Source: Flavobacteriaceae bacterium (GTDB taxonomy: Bacteria > Bacteroidota > Bacteroidia > Flavobacteriales > Flavobacteriaceae). From it: a DNA stretch of 64,000 nt. The stretch covers positions 16,827 through 80,826 of the forward strand of contig JANQKN010000014.1 in the NCBI GenBank assembly GCA_028281065.1. The letters are read 5' to 3'. Of the stretch, positions 8,828 through 17,798 are shown piece after piece; within the stretch, counting starts at the first letter, position 1; every line of letters starts with the position of its first letter. A model generated the notes under the pieces. The model saw only the letters and a list, made by a program, of their open reading frames with translations. It ran no database searches and was not told the origin of the DNA. A program made the translations under genes and the position numbers.

Positions 8828-9610
8828 TTAGCTTTTGAACTGCCAATTTATAAAAGGCAAAGACCGCTTACCGTTCTTGTTCCAAAGCCCTAACTGAATC
8901 CCCCTTAAATCCTTGGAATCGTTCCACAAACCTACCTGTATACCATACATGCGCTCATGGGATATATTAACAATTCCTGTCTGGACCCCTTTAAACTGCT
9001 GGTTCAAGTTTTCCAAGCCCAATTGAAGCCCATGTCCAGTGGTTCTTATTGAATTCCACATTCCGATTTGGATACCATTATATCGATGCCCCAAGTTGCC
9101 AAGGCCCAAGGATATACCATTCCCTTTATATAAATCATTCCCAAATCCCCCAATAAATATCCCGTTGCCGGATTCGACCATATTTGTCATTCCAACCACG
9201 GATATACCATTCATACGATACAAATATTGCATTACCAAACTAGCCGAAAAACCATTTACATAGGTTTCGCCAAAAGTTCCCGTGGAAAAATTCCAACCAT
9301 AAATGATCTCTGTAGGGGCTTGTGCGAGTGTCTTTTCGAAAGAATCCTGAGTAGTTGAAACTGGGGATTTTGGTATTATAAAACTAAACACCCCAAATAT
9401 GGACGGTTCAACCCGAACTCCAAATGTGCGGGTTAAGGTAGTATCATTTTTAATAATATCCTTGGGGAATGCAGCCAATGAAAGTCCAACTATATCCACA
9501 TTCTTGCTATGGGTGATCCATGCAGGTGCCCTAAGTTTCCGTTTTTCTTGTTGGGCTTGCGCCACCAAAGTAGTAGCAAACAATGCCAGTAGTATCATCT
9601 TGATTTTCAT
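8828..9610 (-). CDS. Surface-repeat protein (LA_2272-like repeats)
   Basis: 260 residues with a cleavable signal peptide (MKIKMILLALFATTLVAQAQQ). The second half, from about residue 130, is a run of eight or so degenerate repeats of about 19-22 residues with the core xGIxxGxxN, for example NGISLGLGNL, NGIQIGMWNS, HGLQLGLENL, KGVQTGIVNI, YGIQVGLWND and RGIQLGLWNK. This pattern matches the family annotated LA_2272 surface repeat-containing protein, which is thought to form a beta-rich surface structure. Its biochemical role is unknown. It is a single gene, divergent from the HTH regulator gene at 9728. Confidence 0.82.
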   Translation of the reverse strand: MKIKMILLALFATTLVAQAQQEKRKLRAPAWITHSKNVDIVGLSLAAFPKDIIKNDTTLTRTFGVRVEPSIFGVFSFIIPKSPVSTTQDSFEKTLAQAPTEIIYGWNFSTGTFGETYVNGFSASLVMQYLYRMNGISVVGMTNMVESGNGIFIGGFGNDLYKGNGISLGLGNLGHRYNGIQIGMWNSIRTTGHGLQLGLENLNQQFKGVQTGIVNISHERMYGIQVGLWNDSKDLRGIQLGLWNKNGKRSLPFINWQFKS

Positions 9611-9692
9611 ACTTTTTGAATTTAGTTACTGTTCAAAACTATTGCTATATTCACATAATTAATCTGTATTTTCACAATGTAATAGTTTATTT

Positions 9693-9722
9693 TTTGTGAT
9701 ACTCACAAATATTGTATCTTTA
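9693..9722 (+). promoter_or_regulatory. Promoter with overlapping palindromic operator
   Basis: TTTG (9693-9696), 18 bases, then TATCTTTA (9715-9722) fits the Bacteroidota promoter for the gene at 9728. A perfect interrupted palindrome TTGTGA-TAC-TCACAA (9694-9708) covers the -33 element, so a bound dimer would block the polymerase. Transcription would start at or within a few bases of the ATG, so the mRNA may be nearly leaderless. Confidence 0.65.
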
Positions 9723-9727
9723 CTATT

Positions 9728-10696
9728 ATGTTTCAACAGGAGTTTTTGGATCGGATAAAGAAAAGACTACCCGCAAACAGTTCTTTAATCGAAGGGGTCG
9801 CCGAGGCTTTGGATATTAGTTACGACGCTGCACACCGACGAACCAGCTTAAAAAGCAAGCTGTCTTTGGAAGAAAGTATGGTGTTGGCACGAAGATTCCA
9901 TATTTCCCTGGACAAATTGCAGGAGGTAACATCCAACGATATAGTCGCTGTTCAAAAAACAGCTTCCATAACTAACGAAGAAGAACTACAGAAATACTTC
10001 GAAAGGTCCTACACTTCCCTATCCTCATTAAAGGCTAGTAAAGAAGGGCACCTTTTATATTCCGCAAAGGATATCCCACTCTTTTATTTATTGGAAGGCA
10101 ACCTACTTACTCGGTTCAAATGCTACGTATGGTTAAAACTTTTAAACCCAAACTTTACGGACAAAAAGTTTTCCGAATTCCATCCCAACTTGTCCCTACT
10201 CACCTCAGCCAAAGAATTGGCTAGTATCTACAGCAACCTAACCGTAAGCGAGATTTGGGACATTACCACTATAAACAGTACCCTAAAGCAAATTCATTTC
10301 TACTATGAAGCAGGATTGTTGGATATAGAAGACGCATTGCAGTTATGCACCCATTTGGAAGAGTTAATAAGTGGGGTAGCAAAAAAAGTTTCAAAAAACA
10401 ACGGGACGTTCCAGCTTTTCTACAACGAACTGTTGCTCATGAACAACCAAGTGTTGGTGCAAACCCCAACCCAACAGTCCTTGTACGTTCCTTTTTCGAT
10501 GCTCTCCTATTACTTAACAAGCGACCCACACACCTGCGAACAGGCTTTCAATTATTTTCAAAAACAATTGGAGCATTCCAAATTGCTAAACAAGGCAGGC
10601 GAAAAAGAGCAGAAAACATTCTTCAATAAAATATATTCCAAAATAAATTCCTTAAAACAGCTCCTTTCTGCTGTTGAGAACTTAAATTTTGAATGA
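9728..10696 (+). CDS. Helix-turn-helix transcriptional regulator
   Basis: 322 residues. The N-terminal 70 contain an XRE/Cro-like helix-turn-helix (SSLIEGVAEALDISYDAAHRRTS, then LSLEESMVLARRFHISLDKL). The remaining 250 residues are mostly alpha-helical with no recognised ligand domain; they include aromatic-rich segments (LFYLLEGNLLTRFKCYVWLKLLN) and end in a long helical stretch. It is probably a cytoplasmic repressor or activator. The palindrome over its own -33 element suggests autoregulation. The divergent surface-repeat gene shares the intergenic region and is a plausible target. Confidence 0.82.
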   Translation: MFQQEFLDRIKKRLPANSSLIEGVAEALDISYDAAHRRTSLKSKLSLEESMVLARRFHISLDKLQEVTSNDIVAVQKTASITNEEELQKYFERSYTSLSSLKASKEGHLLYSAKDIPLFYLLEGNLLTRFKCYVWLKLLNPNFTDKKFSEFHPNLSLLTSAKELASIYSNLTVSEIWDITTINSTLKQIHFYYEAGLLDIEDALQLCTHLEELISGVAKKVSKNNGTFQLFYNELLLMNNQVLVQTPTQQSLYVPFSMLSYYLTSDPHTCEQAFNYFQKQLEHSKLLNKAGEKEQKTFFNKIYSKINSLKQLLSAVENLNFE

Positions 10697-10839
10697 TTCT
10701 TAAAGCCCTAAAAACAAGTATTTTATCGGAGTTTTTTGTAATTAACCCGAAAAACATTTACAATAATGTAACTTTTTGGTAATCTTTTACGTATAACCCG
10801 ATACGAAAGGAAAGATAACTTAAAGCGACATTACCTTAC

Positions 10840-11703
10840 ATGAGACAACTTAAAATCACAAAGCAGGTTACCAATAGGGAAACTGCATCTTTGGACAAGT
10901 ACCTACAGGAAATTGGAAAAGTTGACTTAATTACCGCAGACGAGGAAGTAGAATTGGCACAGCGCATTAAAGCGGGTGACCAACGTGCGTTGGAAAAATT
11001 GACCAAGGCAAACCTTCGTTTCGTGGTTTCGGTAGCAAAACAGTATCAGAATCAGGGATTAACCCTTCCCGATCTTATCAACGAAGGGAACCTGGGGCTT
11101 ATAAAAGCAGCACAACGTTTTGACGAAACCCGTGGATTTAAATTTATTTCCTATGCCGTTTGGTGGATTAGACAATCTATCCTACAAGCATTGGCAGAAC
11201 AATCGCGTATTGTTCGTTTACCATTGAACAAAATTGGTAGTATCAATAAAATCAATAAGACGTTTGCCTTCCTAGAGCAAGCCCATGAGCGTCCACCTTC
11301 TGCAGAAGAAATTGCAAAAGAGCTGGATATGACGATTAATGACGTAAAAGAGTCTATGAAAAACTCCGGTCGTCACGTCTCCATGGATGCGCCTTTGGTA
11401 GAAGGGGAAGATTCTAACCTTTACGATGTATTGCGTAGTGGGGAATCTCCAAACCCAGACCGTTCGCTGTTGCACGAATCACTGCGTACAGAAATAGAAC
11501 GTGCTTTGGAAACCCTTACACCTCGTGAGGCCGACGTAATTAGATTGTACTTTGGATTGGGGAATCAACACCCTATGACCCTTGAAGAAATTGGGGAGAC
11601 ATTCGATCTTACCCGCGAACGAGTTCGCCAGATCAAGGAAAAAGCAATCCGCAGATTAAAACATACGTCCAGAAGTAAAATTTTAAAGACCTATTTGGGA
11701 TAA
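10840..11703 (+). CDS. rpoD: Primary RNA polymerase sigma factor RpoD/SigA
   Basis: Housekeeping sigma factor. At 287 residues it lacks region 1.1, as is normal for Bacteroidota. Region 1.2 is [20 protein letters not shown], region 2 includes [17 protein letters not shown] and [16 protein letters not shown], region 3 starts [17 protein letters not shown], and region 4.2 is [28 protein letters not shown]. The start at 10840 gives the standard [23 protein letters not shown] beginning of this family. It is a single gene with a strong terminator after it. Confidence 0.97.
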   Translation: MRQLKITKQVTNRETASLDKYLQEIGKVDLITADEEVELAQRIKAGDQRALEKLTKANLRFVVSVAKQYQNQGLTLPDLINEGNLGLIKAAQRFDETRGFKFISYAVWWIRQSILQALAEQSRIVRLPLNKIGSINKINKTFAFLEQAHERPPSAEEIAKELDMTINDVKESMKNSGRHVSMDAPLVEGEDSNLYDVLRSGESPNPDRSLLHESLRTEIERALETLTPREADVIRLYFGLGNQHPMTLEEIGETFDLTRERVRQIKEKAIRRLKHTSRSKILKTYLG

Positions 11704-11763
11704 TACCCAATGACAGCAACAACAGTTACAAAACATAACTGTTCGTTTTTTGATTGATGAATG

Positions 11764-11792
11764 CCTCCGGAGTGATTCCCGGAGGTTTTTTT
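11764..11792 (+). terminator. Intrinsic terminator after rpoD
   Basis: Stem CCTCCGG/CCGGAGG (11764-11770 with 11779-11785), 8-base loop, then seven T. It separates rpoD from rpe. Confidence 0.92.
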
Positions 11793-11839
11793 ATCCCCTA
11801 GTTTTACCAAAGGGTTCTGGTTTTATAATTCATTATCAC

Positions 11840-11847
11840 TACTTTTG
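11840..11847 (+). promoter_or_regulatory. Probable -7 promoter element of rpe
   Basis: TACTTTTG matches TAnnTTTG and ends 17 bases before the rpe ATG. The upstream -33 element is weak (TTCTGG-like), so this is a half-supported promoter. Confidence 0.5.
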
Positions 11848-11864
11848 CCCAAACCAACAATCTC

Positions 11865-12524
11865 ATGAGCCAAACCCTTGTAGCACCTTCTGTACTGGCA
11901 GCCGATTTTGCCAACTTGCAACGCGATGTGGAAATGATTAACGAAAGCCAAGCCGATTGGTTTCATATCGATATCATGGATGGTGTTTTTGTGCCCAACA
12001 TCTCCTTTGGGATGCCCGTATTAAGGGACATTGCAAAGCATGCAAAGAAAATCATCGATGTGCATTTAATGATCGTAGAACCCGATCGCTACATCAAAAC
12101 CTTTGCCTCCTTAGGTGCAGATGTCCTAACCGTACATTACGAGGCTTGCACTCATCTTCATAGAACTTTACAAGCTATAAAAGCAGAAGGAATGAAAGCT
12201 GGTGTAGCGCTTAACCCACATACTAATGTGCATTTGTTGGAAGATACCATTCAAGACATCGACCTGGTGTGCCTCATGAGTGTAAACCCTGGGTTTGGTG
12301 GACAGAGTTTTATAGAAAACACCTATCAAAAAGTAAAGGATCTACGTGAAATTATCGTGGAAAAAGGGGCCAGCACCAAAATTGAAATTGATGGTGGTGT
12401 TACCAATAAAAATGCGCTTCAACTTAAAGAAGCCGGTGCAGATGTATTGGTTGCTGGAAGTTATGTGTTTAAATCCGAAGACCCTATACAAACCATTGCA
12501 GGACTAAAAGACCTATTGGCTTAA
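11865..12524 (+). CDS. rpe: Ribulose-phosphate 3-epimerase
   Basis: Pentose-phosphate pathway enzyme interconverting ribulose 5-phosphate and xylulose 5-phosphate in the cytoplasm. The 219-residue TIM barrel has the family motifs: APSVLAADFANL at the start, WFHIDIMDGVFVPNISFG with the metal-binding His and catalytic Asp, HLMIVEPDRYI, SVNPGFGGQSF for phosphate binding, and EIDGGVTNKNA with the second catalytic Asp. Length and motifs are complete. It has its own promoter element and lies between the rpoD terminator and an unrelated secreted peroxidase. Confidence 0.97.
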   Translation: MSQTLVAPSVLAADFANLQRDVEMINESQADWFHIDIMDGVFVPNISFGMPVLRDIAKHAKKIIDVHLMIVEPDRYIKTFASLGADVLTVHYEACTHLHRTLQAIKAEGMKAGVALNPHTNVHLLEDTIQDIDLVCLMSVNPGFGGQSFIENTYQKVKDLREIIVEKGASTKIEIDGGVTNKNALQLKEAGADVLVAGSYVFKSEDPIQTIAGLKDLLA

Positions 12525-12680
12525 TTGTAAAGCCCTCCCTTCCCAATTACATCCTATTTTCCTTTAAGAAGAGCTGGTATCTTAACTTTTTGACTGCCTG
12601 AAAATAGAAAAGGAATTAATATCTTCGTTTTAAATCTCTTGGAACCGTTACGTTTCAATGGGTTTTTATACTAACCCTTT

Positions 12681-14069
12681 ATGACAAACAAACTAACAAG
12701 CTTTATCATAATATTAGGTTTTGGTTGGATCTTGATGAGTGCTACCATAGATTTGGATAACCTCTTCAATTATGCCAATCAGGATATTCCGGACTATATT
12801 TTCAGGGACAATACAGATGACAATCCTATTGATGACAGAACCGCAACCTTAGGGCGGGTGCTGTTTTACGATAAAAACCTCTCCAACGATGGTACCATCG
12901 CCTGTGCCAGTTGCCACATCCAAGCGCACGCCTTTGGCGACCCAGACATTCAGAGCACAGGGGTTAATGGACTCACAGGTAGGCATTCCATGCGATTGGT
13001 AAATCCCCGATTTGCACAAGAAGAACATTTTTTCTGGGACGAACGTGCCGAAACCCTGGAAGCCCAAACCACCCAACCCATACAGGACCATATAGAGATG
13101 GGGTTTAGTGGCACCAATGGCGATCCCGACATGGATGACCTTATAAACCACTTAGAAAGCCTTGACTACTATAACACCCTATTCGAATTTGCTTTTGGGG
13201 ATACCGAAATCACCGAAAACCGCATGCAATTGGCCCTGGCTCAATTTATACGGAGTATACAATCCTTCGATTCTAAGTTTGATGAAGGCTTGGCCCAAGT
13301 AGACAATTTTACAGTACCCTTTCCCAATTACACACCCCAGGAGAATATGGGTAAAAACCTGTTTATAAACACAGGACTTGAAGGTGCAGGTTGTGCAGAT
13401 TGCCACTTTCCGCCCGAATTTTCCATTACAACAAACACCCAAAACAATGGGGTAATCACAGTGGCTGGGATGCCCGGCGAAATAGATTTAACCAATACCC
13501 GCGCCCCTTCCCTCAGGGATCTCGTAAACCCAGACGGCACCTTAAATACACCTTTAATGCACGATGGGAGTTTTACAAGCTTGTTGGATGTGGTAAACCA
13601 TTACAACGATATACCCGACAATCCCGAAAACACCCATTTGGACGGACGGTTGATGGATGCTGAAGGAAACCCCCAAGAATTAAACCTTACCGAAGCCGAA
13701 AAGCAAAGCCTAGTGGCTTTTTTGAGAACCCTTACGGGATCTGATATGTATACGAACGAAAAATGGTCCGATCCTTTCGATCCAGACGGATCCATTAAAA
13801 TAATAGGAGGTACTTTGGGCATTGCTGAAGAAAGCCTCTCCCCTTTTATCTCTATTTCCCCCAATCCAGTGGTTCATACGACCACGGTGGAAGCCAACTT
13901 GGGGCATTTCAAGATTCAAGTTTACAGTTCAACAGGAAAGTTGTTGTTTGAAAAAGAAGCTGACCAACAAACCATACTGGATCTTAGCAAGCAAGCTTCT
14001 GGATTGTATTTTGTAATCGTTAAAGATGAACAAGGGAAATCCTATAGTAAAAAGCTGTTGAAGCGGTAA
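12681..14069 (+). CDS. Di-haem cytochrome c peroxidase-like protein with T9SS sorting tail
   Basis: 462 residues. The N-terminus is hydrophobic (SFIIILGFGWILMSA) and serves as an export signal. Two CxxCH haem c sites are present, CASCH at about 75-79 and CADCH at about 237-241, in the arrangement of bacterial di-haem peroxidases of the MauG/CcpA group; HPxx-type surroundings such as LFYDKNLSNDGTIACASCH are typical. The C-terminal 80 residues (SISPNPVVHTTTVEANLG, then GLYFVIVKDEQGKSYSKKLLKR) form a type A type IX secretion sorting domain, so the enzyme is probably exported to the surface or released. The substrate is unknown; peroxide reduction is the family's usual activity. It is a single gene. 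Confidence 0.9.
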   Translation: MTNKLTSFIIILGFGWILMSATIDLDNLFNYANQDIPDYIFRDNTDDNPIDDRTATLGRVLFYDKNLSNDGTIACASCHIQAHAFGDPDIQSTGVNGLTGRHSMRLVNPRFAQEEHFFWDERAETLEAQTTQPIQDHIEMGFSGTNGDPDMDDLINHLESLDYYNTLFEFAFGDTEITENRMQLALAQFIRSIQSFDSKFDEGLAQVDNFTVPFPNYTPQENMGKNLFINTGLEGAGCADCHFPPEFSITTNTQNNGVITVAGMPGEIDLTNTRAPSLRDLVNPDGTLNTPLMHDGSFTSLLDVVNHYNDIPDNPENTHLDGRLMDAEGNPQELNLTEAEKQSLVAFLRTLTGSDMYTNEKWSDPFDPDGSIKIIGGTLGIAEESLSPFISISPNPVVHTTTVEANLGHFKIQVYSSTGKLLFEKEADQQTILDLSKQASGLYFVIVKDEQGKSYSKKLLKR

Positions 14070-14148
14070 AAGGCGAATAAAAAGTCTAATCTTATAACTT
14101 TTTACCCCTCCCCATGTAAATATTGTATCTTGAAACTAAAATTGAAAG

Positions 14149-15246
14149 ATGCAAGACGCACCATCGTTAGACACTTGGACTTCAGGCTTTTTATTAGCTG
14201 TGGCTTTGGGATTATTCCTGTTTATTCTACTACTTACCAGTAGGAATAGAAAAAACCTCCCCATCGCTTTCCTTATTTTGGCATTTTCGGTCATTCTCTT
14301 TCAATATGTACTGTTTTGGACCCGTTACGAAGTGGAATTCCCCTATTTAGTCCTGCTCCCCCCGTTCTGCTATTACCTCACCGGCCCCCTACTCTATCTG
14401 TATTTATTGAAGCTTTACAAAAAAGAGATCTCCTTTAATTATGCCTTGCATTTTTTACCCGCTGCCATCATGCTTATCCCCAATGTGGTACTTTGGATGA
14501 AATACCTAAGGCTTACCGAAAGCAAGATCGTTTTCCTAAAGCTCGTACAACAACATTGGCTTATTGCTGCCCATATGCTTATCTATACCTTTTTGTTTTT
14601 CCGCTTGGTCTATAAAAACTCGGACAAAAACTCCGAATTATCCAAGGTACGAAACCGTTGGACCCGCATCTTATCCGGACTTTACCTTGTATTTGTCCTG
14701 GCTTACATATCATACTACGTACTGGTCAACTTTTCCTTTTTCAACGATCAGTGGGATTATATGATCTCGGTGACCATGAGTGTGGGGATCTATACTATAG
14801 GATATTTCATTTTTATGCAACCTCAGATTTTTAATGGGGAACTGTATTCGGATTTGTTCCTTCCCATTAAGAACAAAAACGAGTCCTTCGAATCTTCCCT
14901 TATGAGCGAACTTTTCGAAAAACTGACGCAACATATGGAAACCGAAAAACCCTATATAGACAACGAGCTGCGGTTGGTTCATTTGGCAGATCAGTTAGGG
15001 TTTTCCACCCACCTACTTTCTAAAGTCATCAATAAAAAAGCGGGCAAGAATTTCAATCAATTCGTGAACGAATACCGTTTGCTGGAAGCACAACGGTTAT
15101 TGAGTGAAGGTGACGACTCCAGTATTAAGAGTATTTACTTCGATGTAGGTTTTAACAACAAAGCCACGTTCTACAATGCTTTCAAGAAAAAGTTCAACTG
15201 CACTCCTACACAATATCGAAATGCCCAAATAGGTCTTAAAACTTAA
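14149..15246 (+). CDS. Membrane-bound AraC-family transcriptional regulator
   Basis: 365 residues. The first 225 or so contain seven hydrophobic helices (for example GFLLAVALGLFLFILLLTS and ALHFLPAAIMLIPNVVLWM), and the C-terminal 100 carry an AraC/XylS double helix-turn-helix (LVHLADQLGFSTHLLSKVINKKAG and IKSIYFDVGFNNKATFYNAFKKKFNCTPTQYR). A membrane sensor fused to an AraC domain is common in Flavobacteriia. The ligand is unknown. It precedes two tandem secreted beta-propeller genes on the same strand, which are candidate targets, but each gene has its own upstream gap. Confidence 0.88.
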   Translation: MQDAPSLDTWTSGFLLAVALGLFLFILLLTSRNRKNLPIAFLILAFSVILFQYVLFWTRYEVEFPYLVLLPPFCYYLTGPLLYLYLLKLYKKEISFNYALHFLPAAIMLIPNVVLWMKYLRLTESKIVFLKLVQQHWLIAAHMLIYTFLFFRLVYKNSDKNSELSKVRNRWTRILSGLYLVFVLAYISYYVLVNFSFFNDQWDYMISVTMSVGIYTIGYFIFMQPQIFNGELYSDLFLPIKNKNESFESSLMSELFEKLTQHMETEKPYIDNELRLVHLADQLGFSTHLLSKVINKKAGKNFNQFVNEYRLLEAQRLLSEGDDSSIKSIYFDVGFNNKATFYNAFKKKFNCTPTQYRNAQIGLKT

Positions 15247-15332
15247 ATAAAGGGTTTACAATTATAAAATTGAACGGGTTATTCTATAGGAATAAGGTAC
15301 TTCGTTACAGATAACGTTAAAATCCAATTCCT

Positions 15333-16463
15333 ATGAAAAATCTAAAACTATTTTTAATTCTAGCAATTTTATGTTGTGTGAGCCCACTTTCTGCACAGCA
15401 AGATTTCATCTACGTGAGTGACGCCGGAGGATTTAATATACAACCCTGGCAAATCCTTCGTTTCGATATCGATGGAAGCAATCCCGTAACCCTGGTAGAC
15501 AACGACTTTTTTGTAAACAATGGGTTAGGATGGCCCCAAGACATTGTCTTCCTAGAGAACGAAAACGCTATGCTTATCTCTTGTTTGGTGGGTAATAGAA
15601 TCACCAAACACAACGCCACCACTGGAGCTTACATCGAAGACTTCGCCTCGGTGCCTGGTGGGCCCACTCGAATGAAAATTGGTAATGACAACCTTCTATA
15701 TGTCATCCAATGGAGCAATTCGGACAATCAAGTCCTCCGTTTTGAGTTAGACGGAACCCCTTTGGGACCATATACAACTGTAGGAGTACAACAAAGTATA
15801 GGGCTTGACTGGGACAGTGCAGGTAATATGTATGTTTCCTCTTTTGTGGGCGACAATGTACACCAATACGACAATAGTGGTAACTATATAGGTGTTTATG
15901 TAGATTCGGAACTAGTTGGGCCTACCAACATATGGTTCGATGACAACGACCACTTATTTATTTTGAACTGGAACGGAAGCAATATTGAAGAATTCGACGA
16001 CACTCCTACCCATGTAGGGCCTTTTGCAGCTGGACTACCCCAAGTAGAAGGGGTCGACTTTTTACCCAACGGAAATATCCTAGTGGGTAATGGCGGTAAT
16101 GCCAGTATCGACCAGTTTGAACCCGACGGTACATCCCTAGGAAGTTTAGTTCCAAGTGGTTCTGGGGGACTTCAACAACCCAATGCAGTTACAATTAGGC
16201 AAAATGTTGCGGGTTTGGAAGACGCCGAACTGAATAAAGTCCAAGTGGCACCCACTATGGGAAACGAATTCCAGATAAGAACCGAAAACGCGCCCCTAAA
16301 AAGCATTGAAATTCTTAGCATGGACGGAAAGAAAATCGCAACCCTCCCTATTTCCGAAACTGTTACCTGGAATGCTTCTTCGTATGCCGAAGGAATCTAT
16401 TTCTTGGTACTTACTTTGGAAAACAACCGAAAAGGAACCCGGAAAATTGTAGTAAAAAGGTAA
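15333..16463 (+). CDS. Secreted beta-propeller protein with T9SS tail, copy 1
   Basis: 376 residues with a cleavable signal peptide (MKNLKLFLILAILCCVSPLSAQQ). The body has repeated blades of about 45 residues containing phrases such as NQVLRFELDGTPLG, NVHQYDNSGNYIGVYVD, NGNILVGNGGNASIDQFEPDGTSLG; these are NHL/SMP-30-like propeller repeats. The last 70 residues (KVQVAPTMGNEFQIRTENAPLKSIEILSMDGKKIATL, then GIYFLVLTLENNRKGTRKIVVKR) form a type IX sorting domain. Function is unknown: extracellular ligand binding or a lactonase-like activity are both possible. It is paralogous to the next gene along its whole length. Confidence 0.85.
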   Translation: MKNLKLFLILAILCCVSPLSAQQDFIYVSDAGGFNIQPWQILRFDIDGSNPVTLVDNDFFVNNGLGWPQDIVFLENENAMLISCLVGNRITKHNATTGAYIEDFASVPGGPTRMKIGNDNLLYVIQWSNSDNQVLRFELDGTPLGPYTTVGVQQSIGLDWDSAGNMYVSSFVGDNVHQYDNSGNYIGVYVDSELVGPTNIWFDDNDHLFILNWNGSNIEEFDDTPTHVGPFAAGLPQVEGVDFLPNGNILVGNGGNASIDQFEPDGTSLGSLVPSGSGGLQQPNAVTIRQNVAGLEDAELNKVQVAPTMGNEFQIRTENAPLKSIEILSMDGKKIATLPISETVTWNASSYAEGIYFLVLTLENNRKGTRKIVVKR

Positions 16464-16477
16464 GGTTACTCAATTAA

Positions 16478-16507
16478 AACCCCCTGTTTTTATGAACGCA
16501 GGGGGTT
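16478..16507 (+). terminator. Hairpin between the two propeller genes
   Basis: 9-bp stem AACCCCCTG/CAGGGGGTT (16478-16486 with 16499-16507) with a 12-base loop. No T-run follows, so termination is likely but not certain. Confidence 0.6.
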
Positions 16508-16581
16508 GTAAAACTTTGTCGGGATTACCCCTTACTTCTGGAATAGTTATTATTTTAACTGTAAACCAAAAAACAATTGTT

Positions 16582-17685
16582 ATGAAAAAGACGATACTAT
16601 TCCTTTTATGGAGCATTCCCGCTATTGTATTTTCCCAAGACACCGAAGTATTTGCCAGCGATCGTGGAAACAATGCTGTTAACAAATACGATATCGATGG
16701 AAATTTTATAGAAGTCTTCATCGATCCCAACTCGGGCGGACTATCCAATCCTCAGGATATTGTGTTTCATCCCGATGGTTCGGTGCTCATCTCAGGATTC
16801 CTGAACAATGCCATCTTACAATACGATGGAAACACAGGGAATTTTATGGGGGAATTTTCATCCAATTATTCCCTTCAGGGAGCCACCCGGATGGAGCTAA
16901 AAGAAGACAACCTTATCTATGTATTGCAATGGAGCGGCAACTACAAAACGGTTCGGTTCGACCTTAACGGAAACTTCGTAGACGAGTTTACCGACATCGG
17001 GGTTTTTCAATCCATAGGCATCGATTGGGATACAGACGACAACATGTATATATCCACATGGGCCAATGGTTCTAACGGGAATGTGCAGGTATTCGACTCC
17101 AATGGTACCGGTATGGGAGTCTTTGGTGACACGGCTTTGTTGGTTGGCCCCACCAACATCTGGTTTACCGACAATAATGAACTATGGGTGCTGGATTACA
17201 ATGCCAATCGGGTTACCCGATTCGATGAGAACGGAACTTTTATCGACCATGTCATCACTGGGGTAGCTAACCCCGAAGGGTTCGATTATTTACCCAATGG
17301 TAACTTATTGATTGCCGAAAGGGGTGGAAACCAAATCAAGGAATTTACTGCCGATGGAACATTTATTGGTCGTTGGGACAACGGTGGTTCGCTAAACACC
17401 CCCAACTTTGTGCGGGTTAGAGAACCCGTTTTATCGATCACTCAAAACGAACAGCAAGACCAATGGGTCGTCCCTACCATAGGAACCCGCTTTATGATGT
17501 CTCCCACTATCGTCGAAAACTATCAGGTAGTGTACGTATACTCAATTACAGGCACTTTGATTGCCCAATTAAATCCCTCCGAGTCCCAGTTTTGGGATGC
17601 TTCCCAACTTTCCAAGGGAATGTACTTCCTAAGGGCTTCTGGCCCAAATGGTATTTTCTTGTCCCAAAAACTGTTGGTAAACTGA
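16582..17685 (+). CDS. Secreted beta-propeller protein with T9SS tail, copy 2
   Basis: 367 residues from the ATG at 16582, which gives a clear signal peptide (MKKTILFLLWSIPAIVFSQ). An upstream in-frame ATG at 16492 lies in the loop of the preceding hairpin and would destroy the signal, so it is rejected. Blades with NHL-like phrases (NNAVNKYDIDGNFIEVFID, YKTVRFDLNGNFVDEFTD, NRVTRFDENGTFIDHVITG, NQIKEFTADGTFIGRWD) align with those of the previous gene. The C-terminal tail (YVYSITGTLIAQLNPSE, GMYFLRASGPNGIFLSQKLLVN) is a type IX sorting domain. This looks like a tandem duplication followed by divergence. Confidence 0.86.
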   Translation: MKKTILFLLWSIPAIVFSQDTEVFASDRGNNAVNKYDIDGNFIEVFIDPNSGGLSNPQDIVFHPDGSVLISGFLNNAILQYDGNTGNFMGEFSSNYSLQGATRMELKEDNLIYVLQWSGNYKTVRFDLNGNFVDEFTDIGVFQSIGIDWDTDDNMYISTWANGSNGNVQVFDSNGTGMGVFGDTALLVGPTNIWFTDNNELWVLDYNANRVTRFDENGTFIDHVITGVANPEGFDYLPNGNLLIAERGGNQIKEFTADGTFIGRWDNGGSLNTPNFVRVREPVLSITQNEQQDQWVVPTIGTRFMMSPTIVENYQVVYVYSITGTLIAQLNPSESQFWDASQLSKGMYFLRASGPNGIFLSQKLLVN

Positions 17686-17721
17686 GTTGGTTTTCAGATT
17701 ACTGAGTTTTTGTTTTTTGTG

Positions 17722-17756
17722 AACCCATTGCTGTTTTGCAGCAATGGGTTTGCTTT
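17722..17756 (+). terminator. Intrinsic terminator after the propeller genes
   Basis: Perfect 12-bp stem (17722-17733 with 17739-17750), loop TTTTG, followed by the T-rich TGCTTTT. It isolates the following reductase gene. Confidence 0.9.
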
Positions 17757-17798
17757 TATATATAGCAAAAGTTTCCTTCCAAAATAGTACTTTTGAAC

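Noticed and set aside
16492..16581. Upstream in-frame ATG for the second propeller protein
   Set aside because: It lies in the loop of the preceding hairpin and would bury the clear signal peptide that starts at 16582.
17788..17795. TACTTTTG as promoter of the ypdA-like gene
   Set aside because: It matches the -7 consensus, but no TTTG lies at the right distance upstream and the start site would fall on the ATG. Not listed as a promoter.
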